Shown: positions 1 to 6,540 of the stretch, piece after piece
Layout: each line of letters opens with the position of its first letter
How positions within the stretch are numbered: position 1 is the first letter of the stretch
Source: Sediminibacterium sp.
GTDB lineage: Bacteria; Bacteroidota; Bacteroidia; Chitinophagales; Chitinophagaceae
Assembly (NCBI GenBank): GCA_023263235.1
Contig: JALQXE010000183.1
Location: forward strand, 1-13,719
Length of the DNA: 13,719 nucleotides
Direction: 5' to 3'
The notes under the pieces: model-generated
What the model saw: only the letters and a program-made list of their open reading frames with translations
Database searches by the model: none
What the model was told of the DNA's origin: nothing
Translations under genes and position numbers: made by a program

Positions 1-21
1 AGGATAATCTTCTCAAGAAAC

Positions 22-52
22 TTGCATAAGAACTTATTATGCACTATCTTTG
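22..52 (+). promoter_or_regulatory. Promoter of the initiator tRNA gene (Bacteroidota type)
   Basis: A TTG at 22-24 and TATCTTTG at 45-52 are separated by 20 bp. The second element matches the Bacteroidota housekeeping -7 consensus TAnnTTTG exactly, and the spacing fits the usual -33/-7 layout. Transcription would start at about 58-60, a few bases before the mature tRNA at 65, as expected for a stable RNA gene. The spacer is almost filled by a 7-bp inverted repeat (23-29 with 37-43). Promoter identity is inferred from motif and position. Confidence 0.75.
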
Positions 53-64
53 CCGTCCAAACAT

Positions 65-136
<72 letters not shown>

Positions 137-145
137 CATAATAAC

Positions 146-180
146 CCGCTCCCGATACCAGTCGAGAGCGGATTTTTTTT
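146..180 (+). terminator. Rho-independent terminator after tRNA-fMet
   Basis: CCGCTC (146-151) pairs with GAGCGG (166-171). After a C/A mismatch the stem continues as CGA (153-155) with TCG (162-164), closing a six-base loop. Eight T residues (173-180) follow directly. It ends the tRNA transcript 10 bp after the mature 3' end and separates it from era. Confidence 0.9.
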
Positions 181-184
181 ATAG

Positions 185-192
185 TAACTTTG
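185..192 (+). promoter_or_regulatory. Possible -7 element for era
   Basis: TAACTTTG is an exact match to TAnnTTTG and begins 5 bp after the T tract of the tRNA terminator. A start near 198-200 would give a leader of about 22 nt that is almost all A and G, like many Bacteroidota leaders. No TTG lies at the expected -33 position, because the terminator occupies it, so support rests on the -7 motif and location only. Confidence 0.45.
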
Positions 193-220
193 TATAAAAA
201 AGGGTAAAGAAAGAAAAGTA

Positions 221-1096
221 ATGAAAGTTGGGTTTGTAAACATATTTGGTAAGCCAAACGCCGGAAAGAGCACTTTGCTCAACGCCATAATGGGCGAGAA
301 GATGGCTATTGTCTCCTCCAAAGTGCAAACCACACGCCATAGAATTAAGGCCTTTTTGAATAAGCCTGACGAATACCAGATCATATTTTCAGATACACCA
401 GGAATTATTGATCCTAAATATAAGCTACACGAAAAGATGATGGGGGCAGTAAAAAGCGCCCTAGAGGATGCAGATATTGCTTTGTTAATGGTAGATGTTA
501 GGGATGATTTTGATGAGATTGATGCTATGTTCACGGCATTAAAATTAAAAGTGCCTTGTATTGTTGTCATGAACAAGTCTGATTTGGCTGTTGGTGGACG
601 TGTAAAAGAAGCAAATGCTTATTTTAGTGTAAAGCCGTATTGTAAAAAAATTATTTCAATTAGTGCATTAAATATCAGTGATATAGTTAGGTTATTGAAA
701 GTTATACTAGAGCTAATGCCTGAGGGAGGACACCCTTTCTATGACCAGGAGGATTTGAGTGACATGCCCACTAAGTTCTTCGTGAGTGAGATTATTAGAG
801 AGAAGATTTACCAGTTATTTGGAGAGGAAATTCCATACCATACAGCTGTTTTGGTTAATTCTTTTAAGGAGCAACCTTTATTGGTAAAAATTCAGGCTGA
901 TATCATAGTGAACAGAGAAACGCAAAAGTCCATAATCATTGGACAAGGTGGAAAAATGATTAAAGAGATTGGTACTTTGGCAAGAAAGGATATTGAAGAC
1001 TTTATTGGATCCAAAGTATATTTGGAATTGTTTGTGAAGGTAAAGCCTAAGTGGAGGGATAATGATACGAAGTTAAAAGAATTTGGATATCAATAA
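221..1096 (+). CDS. era: GTPase Era, 30S ribosome assembly factor
   Basis: Era binds the 3' end of 16S rRNA and helps mature the small ribosomal subunit in a GTP-dependent way. The 291-residue product has the usual family length. The GTPase domain shows the P-loop GKPNAGKS at residues 10-17, the G2 region with TTRHR at 37-41, G3 DTPG at 58-61, G4 NKSD at 118-121 and G5 SAL at 148-150. A C-terminal RNA-binding KH domain carries GQGGKMIK at 241-248 and ends in the typical KVKPKWRDN segment. The ATG at 221 fits because the first beta strand leads straight into the P-loop; the upstream bases are A/G-rich with no clear Shine-Dalgarno, normal for the phylum. The gene lies 40 bp after the tRNA terminator and 79 bp before der, in the same direction, and may be co-transcribed with der. 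Confidence 0.97.
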   Translation: MKVGFVNIFGKPNAGKSTLLNAIMGEKMAIVSSKVQTTRHRIKAFLNKPDEYQIIFSDTPGIIDPKYKLHEKMMGAVKSALEDADIALLMVDVRDDFDEIDAMFTALKLKVPCIVVMNKSDLAVGGRVKEANAYFSVKPYCKKIISISALNISDIVRLLKVILELMPEGGHPFYDQEDLSDMPTKFFVSEIIREKIYQLFGEEIPYHTAVLVNSFKEQPLLVKIQADIIVNRETQKSIIIGQGGKMIKEIGTLARKDIEDFIGSKVYLELFVKVKPKWRDNDTKLKEFGYQ

Positions 1097-1175
1097 TAAT
1101 ATATTTAATCTTAACTAAAAGATTGAAATACAATTATTAATGGTAATATATATATGAATATTAAATTGAATTATT

Positions 1176-2528
1176 ATGAGTTATACAGTTGCGATAGTTG
1201 GAAGGCCAAACGTGGGCAAGAGTACCTTGTTTAATCGCTTATTGGAAGAACGTAAAGCTATTGTTGATGATATTAGTGGGGTAACAAGAGACCGTCAATA
1301 TGGTGAAACTGAATGGGGTGGCAAGCATTTTAATGTAATTGATACAGGGGGTTTTGTGCCTGATTCAAAAGATATGTTTGAGACGGAAATTCGTAAACAG
1401 GTGAGAATAGCAATTGATGAAGCCAATGCAATGATTTTTATGGTGGATGCCGCGGTTGGAATGACCGATTTGGATGCTGCCATGGCAGATTTGCTCAGAA
1501 GAACTACTAAGCCTGTTTATGTTTGTGTAAATAAGGTAGATAACTCAAATAGAGCATTGGAAGCCACAGAATTTTATGGGATGGGATTTGAGCATAATTA
1601 TTTTGTAAGTGCTATTTCGGGTAGTGGAACCGGCGAATTATTGGACGCAGTCATTGCCGATATGAAGGAAGAACCCAACAGAAAAGCAATTTCAAAAGCT
1701 GCTGAGTTACCTGATGGAGAAGAACCAGAGGAAGCGCCAGCTGTACCTAAAATTGCCATTATTGGCCAGCCCAATGTTGGAAAGTCTAGTTTATTAAATG
1801 CAATGATTGGTCAAGATCGAACAATCGTAAGCGATATTGCGGGAACTACTCGTGATACCATTCATACGCAATATAACATGTTTCAGAAGGAATTTATTTT
1901 AATTGATACTGCTGGGATACGTCGAAAAAACAAGGAAAAGGACGATTTGGAGTTTTATTCAGTAATTCGTGCCATTAAAGCAATGGATGAAGCAGATGTT
2001 TGCCTAATGGTTATTGATGCTGTAAAAGGCATTACTGCACAAGACCTTAGTATATTTAGCCTTGCTGCTAAAAAAGGGAAGGGTATTGTGGTTTTGGTGA
2101 ATAAATGGGATTTAATTCCCAAAGAGACCAATACAGCCCGTGATTATGAGAAAGTATTGAGAGACAAACTGGCACCTTTTACCGACGTGCCCATCTTATT
2201 TATATCCGCAATAGAGAAAACTAGGATTTTCAAAGCTATTGAGATGGCTTTGGATGTATTTGAAAATAAGCACCGAAAAATAGCTACTTCTAAGCTTAAC
2301 GAGGTGATGCTCAAGGCAATAGCTAATTATCAAGCGCCGGTTGTAAGGGGGCATGTGATCAAAATTAAGTTTGTACAACAGCTGCCAACCAGGGTACCTT
2401 CCTTTGCCTTTTTTACCAATTTTCCTGATGATATTAAGACCCCATATCGAAATTACCTTGAAAATCAAGTAAGGGCTAATTTCAAGTTTACAGGGGTGCC
2501 GGTTAGGATTTACTTTAGAAAAAAGTAG
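1176..2528 (+). CDS. der: GTPase Der (EngA), 50S ribosome assembly factor
   Basis: Der is a double GTPase needed for assembly of the large ribosomal subunit. The 450-residue product contains two complete G domains. The first has GRPNVGKS (9-16), TRD (37-39), DTGG (56-59) and NKVD (119-122). The second has GQPNVGKS (197-204), TTRD (224-227), DTAG (244-247), NKWD (309-312) and SAI (344-346). An acidic, proline-containing linker at about 168-191 joins them. A KH-like domain from about 353 to the end finishes with a basic IYFRKK tail. The ATG at 1176 places the P-loop at the usual distance from the N-terminus. The 79-bp gap after era is AT-rich with no clear promoter or terminator, so one era-der transcript is likely. 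The pair joins assembly factors for both ribosomal subunits. Confidence 0.97.
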   Translation: MSYTVAIVGRPNVGKSTLFNRLLEERKAIVDDISGVTRDRQYGETEWGGKHFNVIDTGGFVPDSKDMFETEIRKQVRIAIDEANAMIFMVDAAVGMTDLDAAMADLLRRTTKPVYVCVNKVDNSNRALEATEFYGMGFEHNYFVSAISGSGTGELLDAVIADMKEEPNRKAISKAAELPDGEEPEEAPAVPKIAIIGQPNVGKSSLLNAMIGQDRTIVSDIAGTTRDTIHTQYNMFQKEFILIDTAGIRRKNKEKDDLEFYSVIRAIKAMDEADVCLMVIDAVKGITAQDLSIFSLAAKKGKGIVVLVNKWDLIPKETNTARDYEKVLRDKLAPFTDVPILFISAIEKTRIFKAIEMALDVFENKHRKIATSKLNEVMLKAIANYQAPVVRGHVIKIKFVQQLPTRVPSFAFFTNFPDDIKTPYRNYLENQVRANFKFTGVPVRIYFRKK

Positions 2529-2573
2529 AATTTCCTCAGATTTGATATATATGATAAAAAAATATTGTTAAAA

Positions 2574-2605
2574 TTTGGAAATCCAAGCATAGACCAATAT
2601 CTTCG
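2574..2605 (+). promoter_or_regulatory. Promoter of the repeat lipoprotein gene
   Basis: TTTG at 2574-2577 and TATCTTCG at 2598-2605 are 20 bp apart. The second differs from TAnnTTTG at one base. Spacing and sequence closely match the promoter of the initiator tRNA in this same window. The predicted start near 2612 lies downstream of the TTG at 2565, which therefore could not serve as the start codon, and gives a leader of about 28 nt to the ATG at 2640. Confidence 0.6.
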
Positions 2606-2639
2606 CTTCCATAATTTTAACCAAACTAAAAATTTGAAA

Positions 2640-2849
2640 ATGAAAAAAGTATTCGCAATTTTCGCTATCGCAGCTTTAACAGCATGTGGTGAAGCAACTC
2701 CAGAAGCAACTGCAACTCCAGAAGCAACAACTGCTACTCCAGAAGCAACAACTGCAACTCCAGAAGCAACAGCTGCAACTCCAGCTGCAACAACTGCAAC
2801 TCCTGCTGCTGACGCGAAAGCTCCAGCTGCTGAAAAGAAAGCAAAGTAA
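2640..2849 (+). CDS. Small repeat-rich lipoprotein of unknown function
   Basis: The 69-residue product has a short lipoprotein signal peptide with two lysines, a hydrophobic core and the lipobox LTAC, so Cys16 should be lipidated and become the mature N-terminus. Residues 18-57 are a 7-residue repeat with the pattern TPEATTA, encoded by 21-bp tandem DNA repeats. The C-terminus is lysine- and alanine-rich. The mature protein has no visible fold or active site and is probably an extended, disordered chain tethered to a membrane. The reading frame stays open upstream to a TTG at 2565, but the ATG at 2640 is chosen because it begins a textbook signal peptide and lies after the predicted promoter. 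Strong flanking promoter and terminator make this a single-gene unit that may be highly expressed. No function can be assigned. Confidence 0.85.
   Translation: MKKVFAIFAIAALTACGEATPEATATPEATTATPEATTATPEATAATPAATTATPAADAKAPAAEKKAK
2697..2804 (+). repeat. 21-bp tandem repeats inside the lipoprotein gene
   Basis: The sequence ACTCC(A/T) recurs at 2697, 2715, 2736, 2757, 2778 and 2799. The first interval is 18 bp and the other four are exactly 21 bp. The unit is roughly ACTCCAGAAGCAACAACTGC plus A. All periods are multiples of three, so gain or loss of a unit keeps the frame. Copies differ by few bases, suggesting recent expansion or ongoing slippage. Confidence 0.9.
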
Positions 2850-2879
2850 TTAGAAGTATATAAACTTCTTGCAAGAAGG

Positions 2880-2910
2880 TCCCTCCGTAATACGGAGGGA
2901 TTTTTTTTTT
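2880..2910 (+). terminator. Strong Rho-independent terminator after the lipoprotein gene
   Basis: TCCCTCCG (2880-2887) pairs perfectly with CGGAGGGA (2893-2900) around the five-base loop TAATA, followed by ten T residues (2901-2910). A separate perfect palindrome, CTTCTT-GC-AAGAAG (2865-2878), ends one base before it and could form a second hairpin at the 3' end of the transcript. Confidence 0.95.
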
Positions 2911-2958
2911 GTCCCTATGTGAAAAATAATAGCTTAATTATAGTTTTTGGCATCAATA

Positions 2959-3021
2959 TTGCATAATTGTTAGTGACAAGTCATAGCTTAGGAGATGATT
3001 AGAATTTTGTCATTTTGACGA
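2959..3021 (+). promoter_or_regulatory. Possible lon promoter with two TGAC/GTCA dyads
   Basis: The 130 bp between the lipoprotein terminator and lon hold no gene. TTG at 2959-2961 and TAGCTTAG at 2984-2991 (one mismatch to TAnnTTTG) are 22 bp apart and could be a weak promoter. Two small inverted repeats made of the same half-site occur here: TGAC-AA-GTCA at 2974-2983, inside the spacer, and GTCA-TTT-TGAC at 3009-3019, downstream of the predicted start. They could be operator sites. No CIRCE element was seen. All of this is inference from short motifs. Confidence 0.3.
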
Positions 3022-3040
3022 TTATTAAAAAAATGTAACT

Positions 3041-5440
3041 GTGAACAAATTTTTATTTAGAGAGGAAGAGGATAATGAAGTGATCCCTTTATTTTCATTT
3101 AATGAACAGGATGTGGAAAATGAACCTGATTTAGAATTGCCATCCTTGATTCCCATTTTGCCTTTAAAAAATACGGTTTTATTTCCTGGTGTTGTTTTGC
3201 CAATAACAGTTGGAAGAGATAAAAGTATTCAGGCAGTTAAAGCTGCTTATAATACTGATAAATATATTGGAGTGGTGGCTCAAAAAAATGGGAATATAGA
3301 AGATCCTACACCAGCAGATTTATGTGAGATAGGAACGGTTGCCAAGATTGTGAAAATGATTAAGATGCAGGATGGAGGTACCACTATTATTATACAGGGT
3401 AAGAAAAGATTTGAATTGGTTAAAATGAAAGAGGAGGATCCTTTTTTCAAAGCCGAAATTAAAGTTTTAGTGGAAGATAAAGTAAGCCCGGCGGATCAAA
3501 ATTTTCAGGCATATTTATCTACTATAAAAGATTTAGCTACACAAATAATTCAGTTGTCGCCCAATTTTCCATCAGAAGCCGCTTTAATTTTAAAAAATAT
3601 AGAGAGTCCTTTATTCCTCATTAATTTCGTGAGTTCTAACCTGAATGTAGAGCTACCAGAAAAACAAGGTTTATTGGCTGAACATAATATTAGTTTACGT
3701 GCCGAAAAATTAATCCAATTCTTACAACAAGAGCTACAATTTGTGGAGTTGAAAAATAAAGTTACCACAAAGACAAGGACAGAAATAGATAAGCAACAAA
3801 GAGATTATTTTTTACAACAACAGCTTAAGAGTATTAAGGACGAACTAGGGGGAGATCCTAATGAAAGGGAAGTTGCCGACATGAAGAAAAAAGCGGAGGG
3901 TAAGAAATGGCCAGAAGCTGCTAAGAAATTATTTCAAACAGGCTTGGAGAAATTAGAAAGAATGCACCCTTCAACCCCGGATTATTCGGTTGTTTACAAT
4001 CATTTGGATTTATTATTGGATTTGCCATGGGAAGAATATACCGATGACAATTATGATTTAAAAAATGCCAAGAAAGTGTTAGATGCCGATCATTATGGCA
4101 TGGGTAAAATCAAAAATAGAATCATTGAATATCTTGCGGTTTTGAAATTAAAAGGTGACATGAAAAGTCCGATTCTTTGTTTTTTAGGTCCTCCAGGTAT
4201 TGGTAAAACAAGTTTAGGTAAATCCATAGCACATGCTATTGGTAGAAAGTATGTAAGAGTAAGTTTAGGCGGGTTACATGATGAAAGTGAAATTAGAGGA
4301 CACCGTAAAACTTATATTGGCGCCATGCCGGGTAGAATTATTCAGAGCATTCGAAAAGTAAAAACATCTAATCCGGTAATGATATTAGATGAGATTGATA
4401 AAATTGGCAGTGATCACAGAGGCGATCCATCCAGTGCACTCTTGGAGGTGTTGGATCCAGAACAAAATAATAGTTTTTATGATAATTATTTAGAATCAGA
4501 ATACGATTTAAGTAAAACCTTATTTATTGCAACAGCAAATGATATTAGTCAAATTCAACCTGCTTTAAGAGATCGATTAGAAATTATTGACTTAAGTGGA
4601 TACGCTGTGGAAGAGAAAGTTGAGATTGCGAAAAGACATTTATTGCCAAAACAAAAAGAAGCACATGGGTTGGATAAAGTGAATTTTAAAATTCAGGACA
4701 ATGTGTTAGAAAAAGTGATTGAGGATTATACTAGAGAAAGTGGTGTTAGAGAGTTGGATCGTCAGCTGGCTTCTATTATGCGATATCAAGCAAAAGAGTT
4801 GGCCTATAAACATAAGGTAAAACCAACTGTAAGTAAGTTAGATTTACATAAAATTTTAGGTCAAGCACGTTATAGCAATGAATTGTATAAAACAGTGAAC
4901 ATGCCGGGTGTGGCCGTAGGGTTGGCTTGGACTTATGTTGGTGGCGACATTTTATTTATTGAAGCATTACTTTCAGAGGGTAAGGGTGAATTAAAACTCA
5001 CAGGTAACTTAGGTAATGTGATGAAAGAAAGTGCTTCCACAGCTTTAACCTATTTACAAGCCAATGCCAAAAAAATTGGTGTTGATCCAACTTTATTTAC
5101 CACAAAGTCAATTCATATACATGTACCCGAAGGCGCTGTACCTAAAGATGGACCTAGTGCCGGCATTACCATGTTAACTGCATTGTCATCGGCTTTTACA
5201 GGTAGAAAAGTAAAACCATATCTAGCTATGACGGGTGAAATTACTTTACGTGGTCAGGTTTTGCCCGTTGGTGGCATTAAAGAAAAAATATTAGCAGCAA
5301 AACGTGCAGGTATGAAGGAAATTATTTTATGTTGGCAAAATGAAAAAGACGTAAATGATATAGATCAAACCTTTATTAAAGGAGTAAGTTTCCATTACGT
5401 GAAAAATATGCAGCAGGTCTTAGATCTTGCGTTGGTTTAA
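3041..5440 (+). CDS. lon: ATP-dependent protease Lon
   Basis: Lon is a cytoplasmic homohexameric AAA+ serine protease that degrades damaged and regulatory proteins. The 799-residue product has the full three-part layout. The N-terminal substrate-binding domain spans about 35-230 ([10 protein letters not shown] at 41-50) and is followed by a helical linker. The AAA+ module has Walker A GPPGIGKT at 383-390, Walker B MILDEID at 447-453 and a sensor-1 region around N500. The protease domain has catalytic Ser706 in PKDGPSAG (701-708) and Lys749 in GGIKEK (744-749), the 43-residue spacing seen in E. coli S679/K722. The start must be GTG at 3041: the ATG at 3033 is followed by a stop codon, and the next in-frame Met is residue 106, inside the conserved domain. 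A terminator hairpin begins 18 bp after the stop and runs into porQ. Confidence 0.97.
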   Translation: MNKFLFREEEDNEVIPLFSFNEQDVENEPDLELPSLIPILPLKNTVLFPGVVLPITVGRDKSIQAVKAAYNTDKYIGVVAQKNGNIEDPTPADLCEIGTVAKIVKMIKMQDGGTTIIIQGKKRFELVKMKEEDPFFKAEIKVLVEDKVSPADQNFQAYLSTIKDLATQIIQLSPNFPSEAALILKNIESPLFLINFVSSNLNVELPEKQGLLAEHNISLRAEKLIQFLQQELQFVELKNKVTTKTRTEIDKQQRDYFLQQQLKSIKDELGGDPNEREVADMKKKAEGKKWPEAAKKLFQTGLEKLERMHPSTPDYSVVYNHLDLLLDLPWEEYTDDNYDLKNAKKVLDADHYGMGKIKNRIIEYLAVLKLKGDMKSPILCFLGPPGIGKTSLGKSIAHAIGRKYVRVSLGGLHDESEIRGHRKTYIGAMPGRIIQSIRKVKTSNPVMILDEIDKIGSDHRGDPSSALLEVLDPEQNNSFYDNYLESEYDLSKTLFIATANDISQIQPALRDRLEIIDLSGYAVEEKVEIAKRHLLPKQKEAHGLDKVNFKIQDNVLEKVIEDYTRESGVRELDRQLASIMRYQAKELAYKHKVKPTVSKLDLHKILGQARYSNELYKTVNMPGVAVGLAWTYVGGDILFIEALLSEGKGELKLTGNLGNVMKESASTALTYLQANAKKIGVDPTLFTTKSIHIHVPEGAVPKDGPSAGITMLTALSSAFTGRKVKPYLAMTGEITLRGQVLPVGGIKEKILAAKRAGMKEIILCWQNEKDVNDIDQTFIKGVSFHYVKNMQQVLDLALV

Positions 5441-5457
5441 TGAAATAATATTTACTT

Positions 5458-5518
5458 AAAACCCTAGCTTTGTAATATGATTAAGTATTTACATTTTTTA
5501 CAAAAGCTAGGGTTTTTT
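5458..5518 (+). terminator. lon terminator hairpin spanning the porQ start codon
   Basis: AAAACCCTAGCTTT (5458-5471) pairs with AAAGCTAGGGTTTT (5503-5516). After one bulged A (5502) the stem continues as GTAA (5472-5475) with TTAC (5498-5501). The result is an 18-bp stem with a 22-base loop and a T run at 5513-5518, part of which is in the stem. It has the form of an intrinsic terminator placed 18 bp after the lon stop. The porQ ATG (5477-5479) lies in the loop, and the 3' arm is porQ coding sequence. Confidence 0.75.
5465..5472 (+). promoter_or_regulatory. -7 promoter element for porQ inside the terminator stem
   Basis: TAGCTTTG matches TAnnTTTG exactly and forms part of the 5' arm of the lon terminator. 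Initiation 5-7 bases downstream would fall at or next to the porQ ATG at 5477, giving a leaderless or almost leaderless mRNA that lacks the 5' arm. No TTG is present about 20 bp upstream, so this promoter is possible but unproven. Confidence 0.4.
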
Positions 5519-6505
5519 ATGCCCTTATTTGTTTTGTATGCAAATACTTCACAATCTCAAACAACAGCAGGCAATGCCAGTTTTCAATTTTTATCCTTAC
5601 CCTATAGCGCAAAAGCAACTTCCTTAGGAGGACTTAATATTAGTTCCATGGGAAATGATTTGGGTTTAGCCATGTTTAATCCTTCTTTATTAACTAGTGA
5701 AATGGATGAGCATTTGCAAGTAAGTGTAAAGCCTTATTTTGCAGGTATTCAACAATATGATATGATAGGTGTGTTGCATTCGGGAAAGAAAAATGTAACA
5801 ATGGGGTGGGGCGTTCATTATTTGGATTACGGAACCATTCCAATGACCGATATAGCCGGTAATGAATTAGGTAATATGCGTCCCAATGATTATGTAATTC
5901 AGTATTCTGCGGCTACTAATTATATTCAAAATTTTAGAATTGGAAGTTCACTTAAGTATATAAAATCAAATTATGGCATGTATACTTCTAGTGGCATTGC
6001 AATGGATATTGGGTTAACTTATTTATCACCTAATGGCTTGTCACAAGCAAGTATTTTAGTTAGTAATGTGGGTGTACAGTTAGCAAGTTCTGGAGCTAAG
6101 CAGGATTTGCCTTTTAATTTAATTCTTGGGTGGTCTAAAAAGTTGGAGTATGCACCTTTGCAGTTTTCAGTGACAGCAGATAGATTATCGGTTTGGAATG
6201 CTTCTTATTTTGATCCAAATTATGTAGATATATTTGGAAAGAAACCAGCGAGTGGTTTACAAAATGTATTCAATCATTTAACACTTGGGACTGAATTATA
6301 TATTGGGGAACAAGTGGATCTAAATGTCGGATATCATTTTATTAGAAGGTATGATCTAAATGTTTACAATCAATCTAATGGATTAAATGGATTTAGTGCA
6401 GGCTTGGGATTAAAAATAGATAAAGTACGCCTTCAGTATGGAAATTCGTTTTTTCAAACAAATTTGTACCATCATTTCTCACTGACATACCAGCTTAAAA
6501 GATAA
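5477..6505 (+). CDS. porQ: Type IX secretion system outer-membrane protein PorQ
   Basis: PorQ is an outer-membrane beta-barrel protein needed for type IX secretion, associated with the PorU/PorV/PorZ complex that processes cargo and attaches it at the cell surface. The 342-residue product begins with a signal peptide: basic residues K3 and K10, a hydrophobic core at about 11-22, and probable cleavage near residue 27. The mature N-terminus carries the PorQ-like pattern with FQFLSLPYSAKATSLGG at 36-52 and FNPSLL at 67-72. The rest alternates in the way of barrel strands and ends in an aromatic-rich strand (FSLTYQLKR). A start at Met15 would leave a truncated signal without positive charge, so the ATG at 5477 is preferred although it sits inside the lon terminator loop. 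lon next to porQ is, from memory, a recurring neighbourhood in Bacteroidota. PorW is also encoded in this window. Confidence 0.85.
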   Translation: MIKYLHFLQKLGFFMPLFVLYANTSQSQTTAGNASFQFLSLPYSAKATSLGGLNISSMGNDLGLAMFNPSLLTSEMDEHLQVSVKPYFAGIQQYDMIGVLHSGKKNVTMGWGVHYLDYGTIPMTDIAGNELGNMRPNDYVIQYSAATNYIQNFRIGSSLKYIKSNYGMYTSSGIAMDIGLTYLSPNGLSQASILVSNVGVQLASSGAKQDLPFNLILGWSKKLEYAPLQFSVTADRLSVWNASYFDPNYVDIFGKKPASGLQNVFNHLTLGTELYIGEQVDLNVGYHFIRRYDLNVYNQSNGLNGFSAGLGLKIDKVRLQYGNSFFQTNLYHHFSLTYQLKR

Positions 6506-6540
6506 TAATTTTTCTAAAAAAATATATGTAACAATTATCT
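6500..6540. terminator. Weak bidirectional terminator between porQ and the PBP gene
   Basis: AGATAAT (6500-6506) and ATTATCT (6534-6540) are complementary, enclose the 29-bp intergenic gap and overlap both stop codons. T residues follow on the + strand at 6542-6547. The stem is only seven mostly A-T pairs around a 27-base loop, so it would be weak. The two genes converge here, and no better terminator is visible for either. Confidence 0.3.

Noticed and set aside
178..183. Missing priming CCA after tRNA-fMet as a sign of a pseudogene
   Set aside because: CCA is added after transcription in many bacteria, and all stems and initiator-specific features of the tRNA are intact.
1104..1127. AT-rich hairpin between era and der as a terminator
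   Set aside because: The 9-bp stem is nearly all A-T with one G-T pair and no T tract follows; it is unlikely to stop transcription.
2565..2639. Upstream TTG extension of the lipoprotein frame
   Set aside because: It would put 25 polar residues before a clear lipoprotein signal peptide and begins upstream of the predicted transcript start.
2697..2804. Tandem 21-bp repeats as a CRISPR array
   Set aside because: Units are contiguous with no unique spacers, are in frame and encode a regular heptapeptide; no cas genes are nearby.
5519..6505. Alternative porQ start at Met15, outside the hairpin loop
   Set aside because: It would remove the basic residues and half of the hydrophobic core of the signal peptide that an outer-membrane protein needs.
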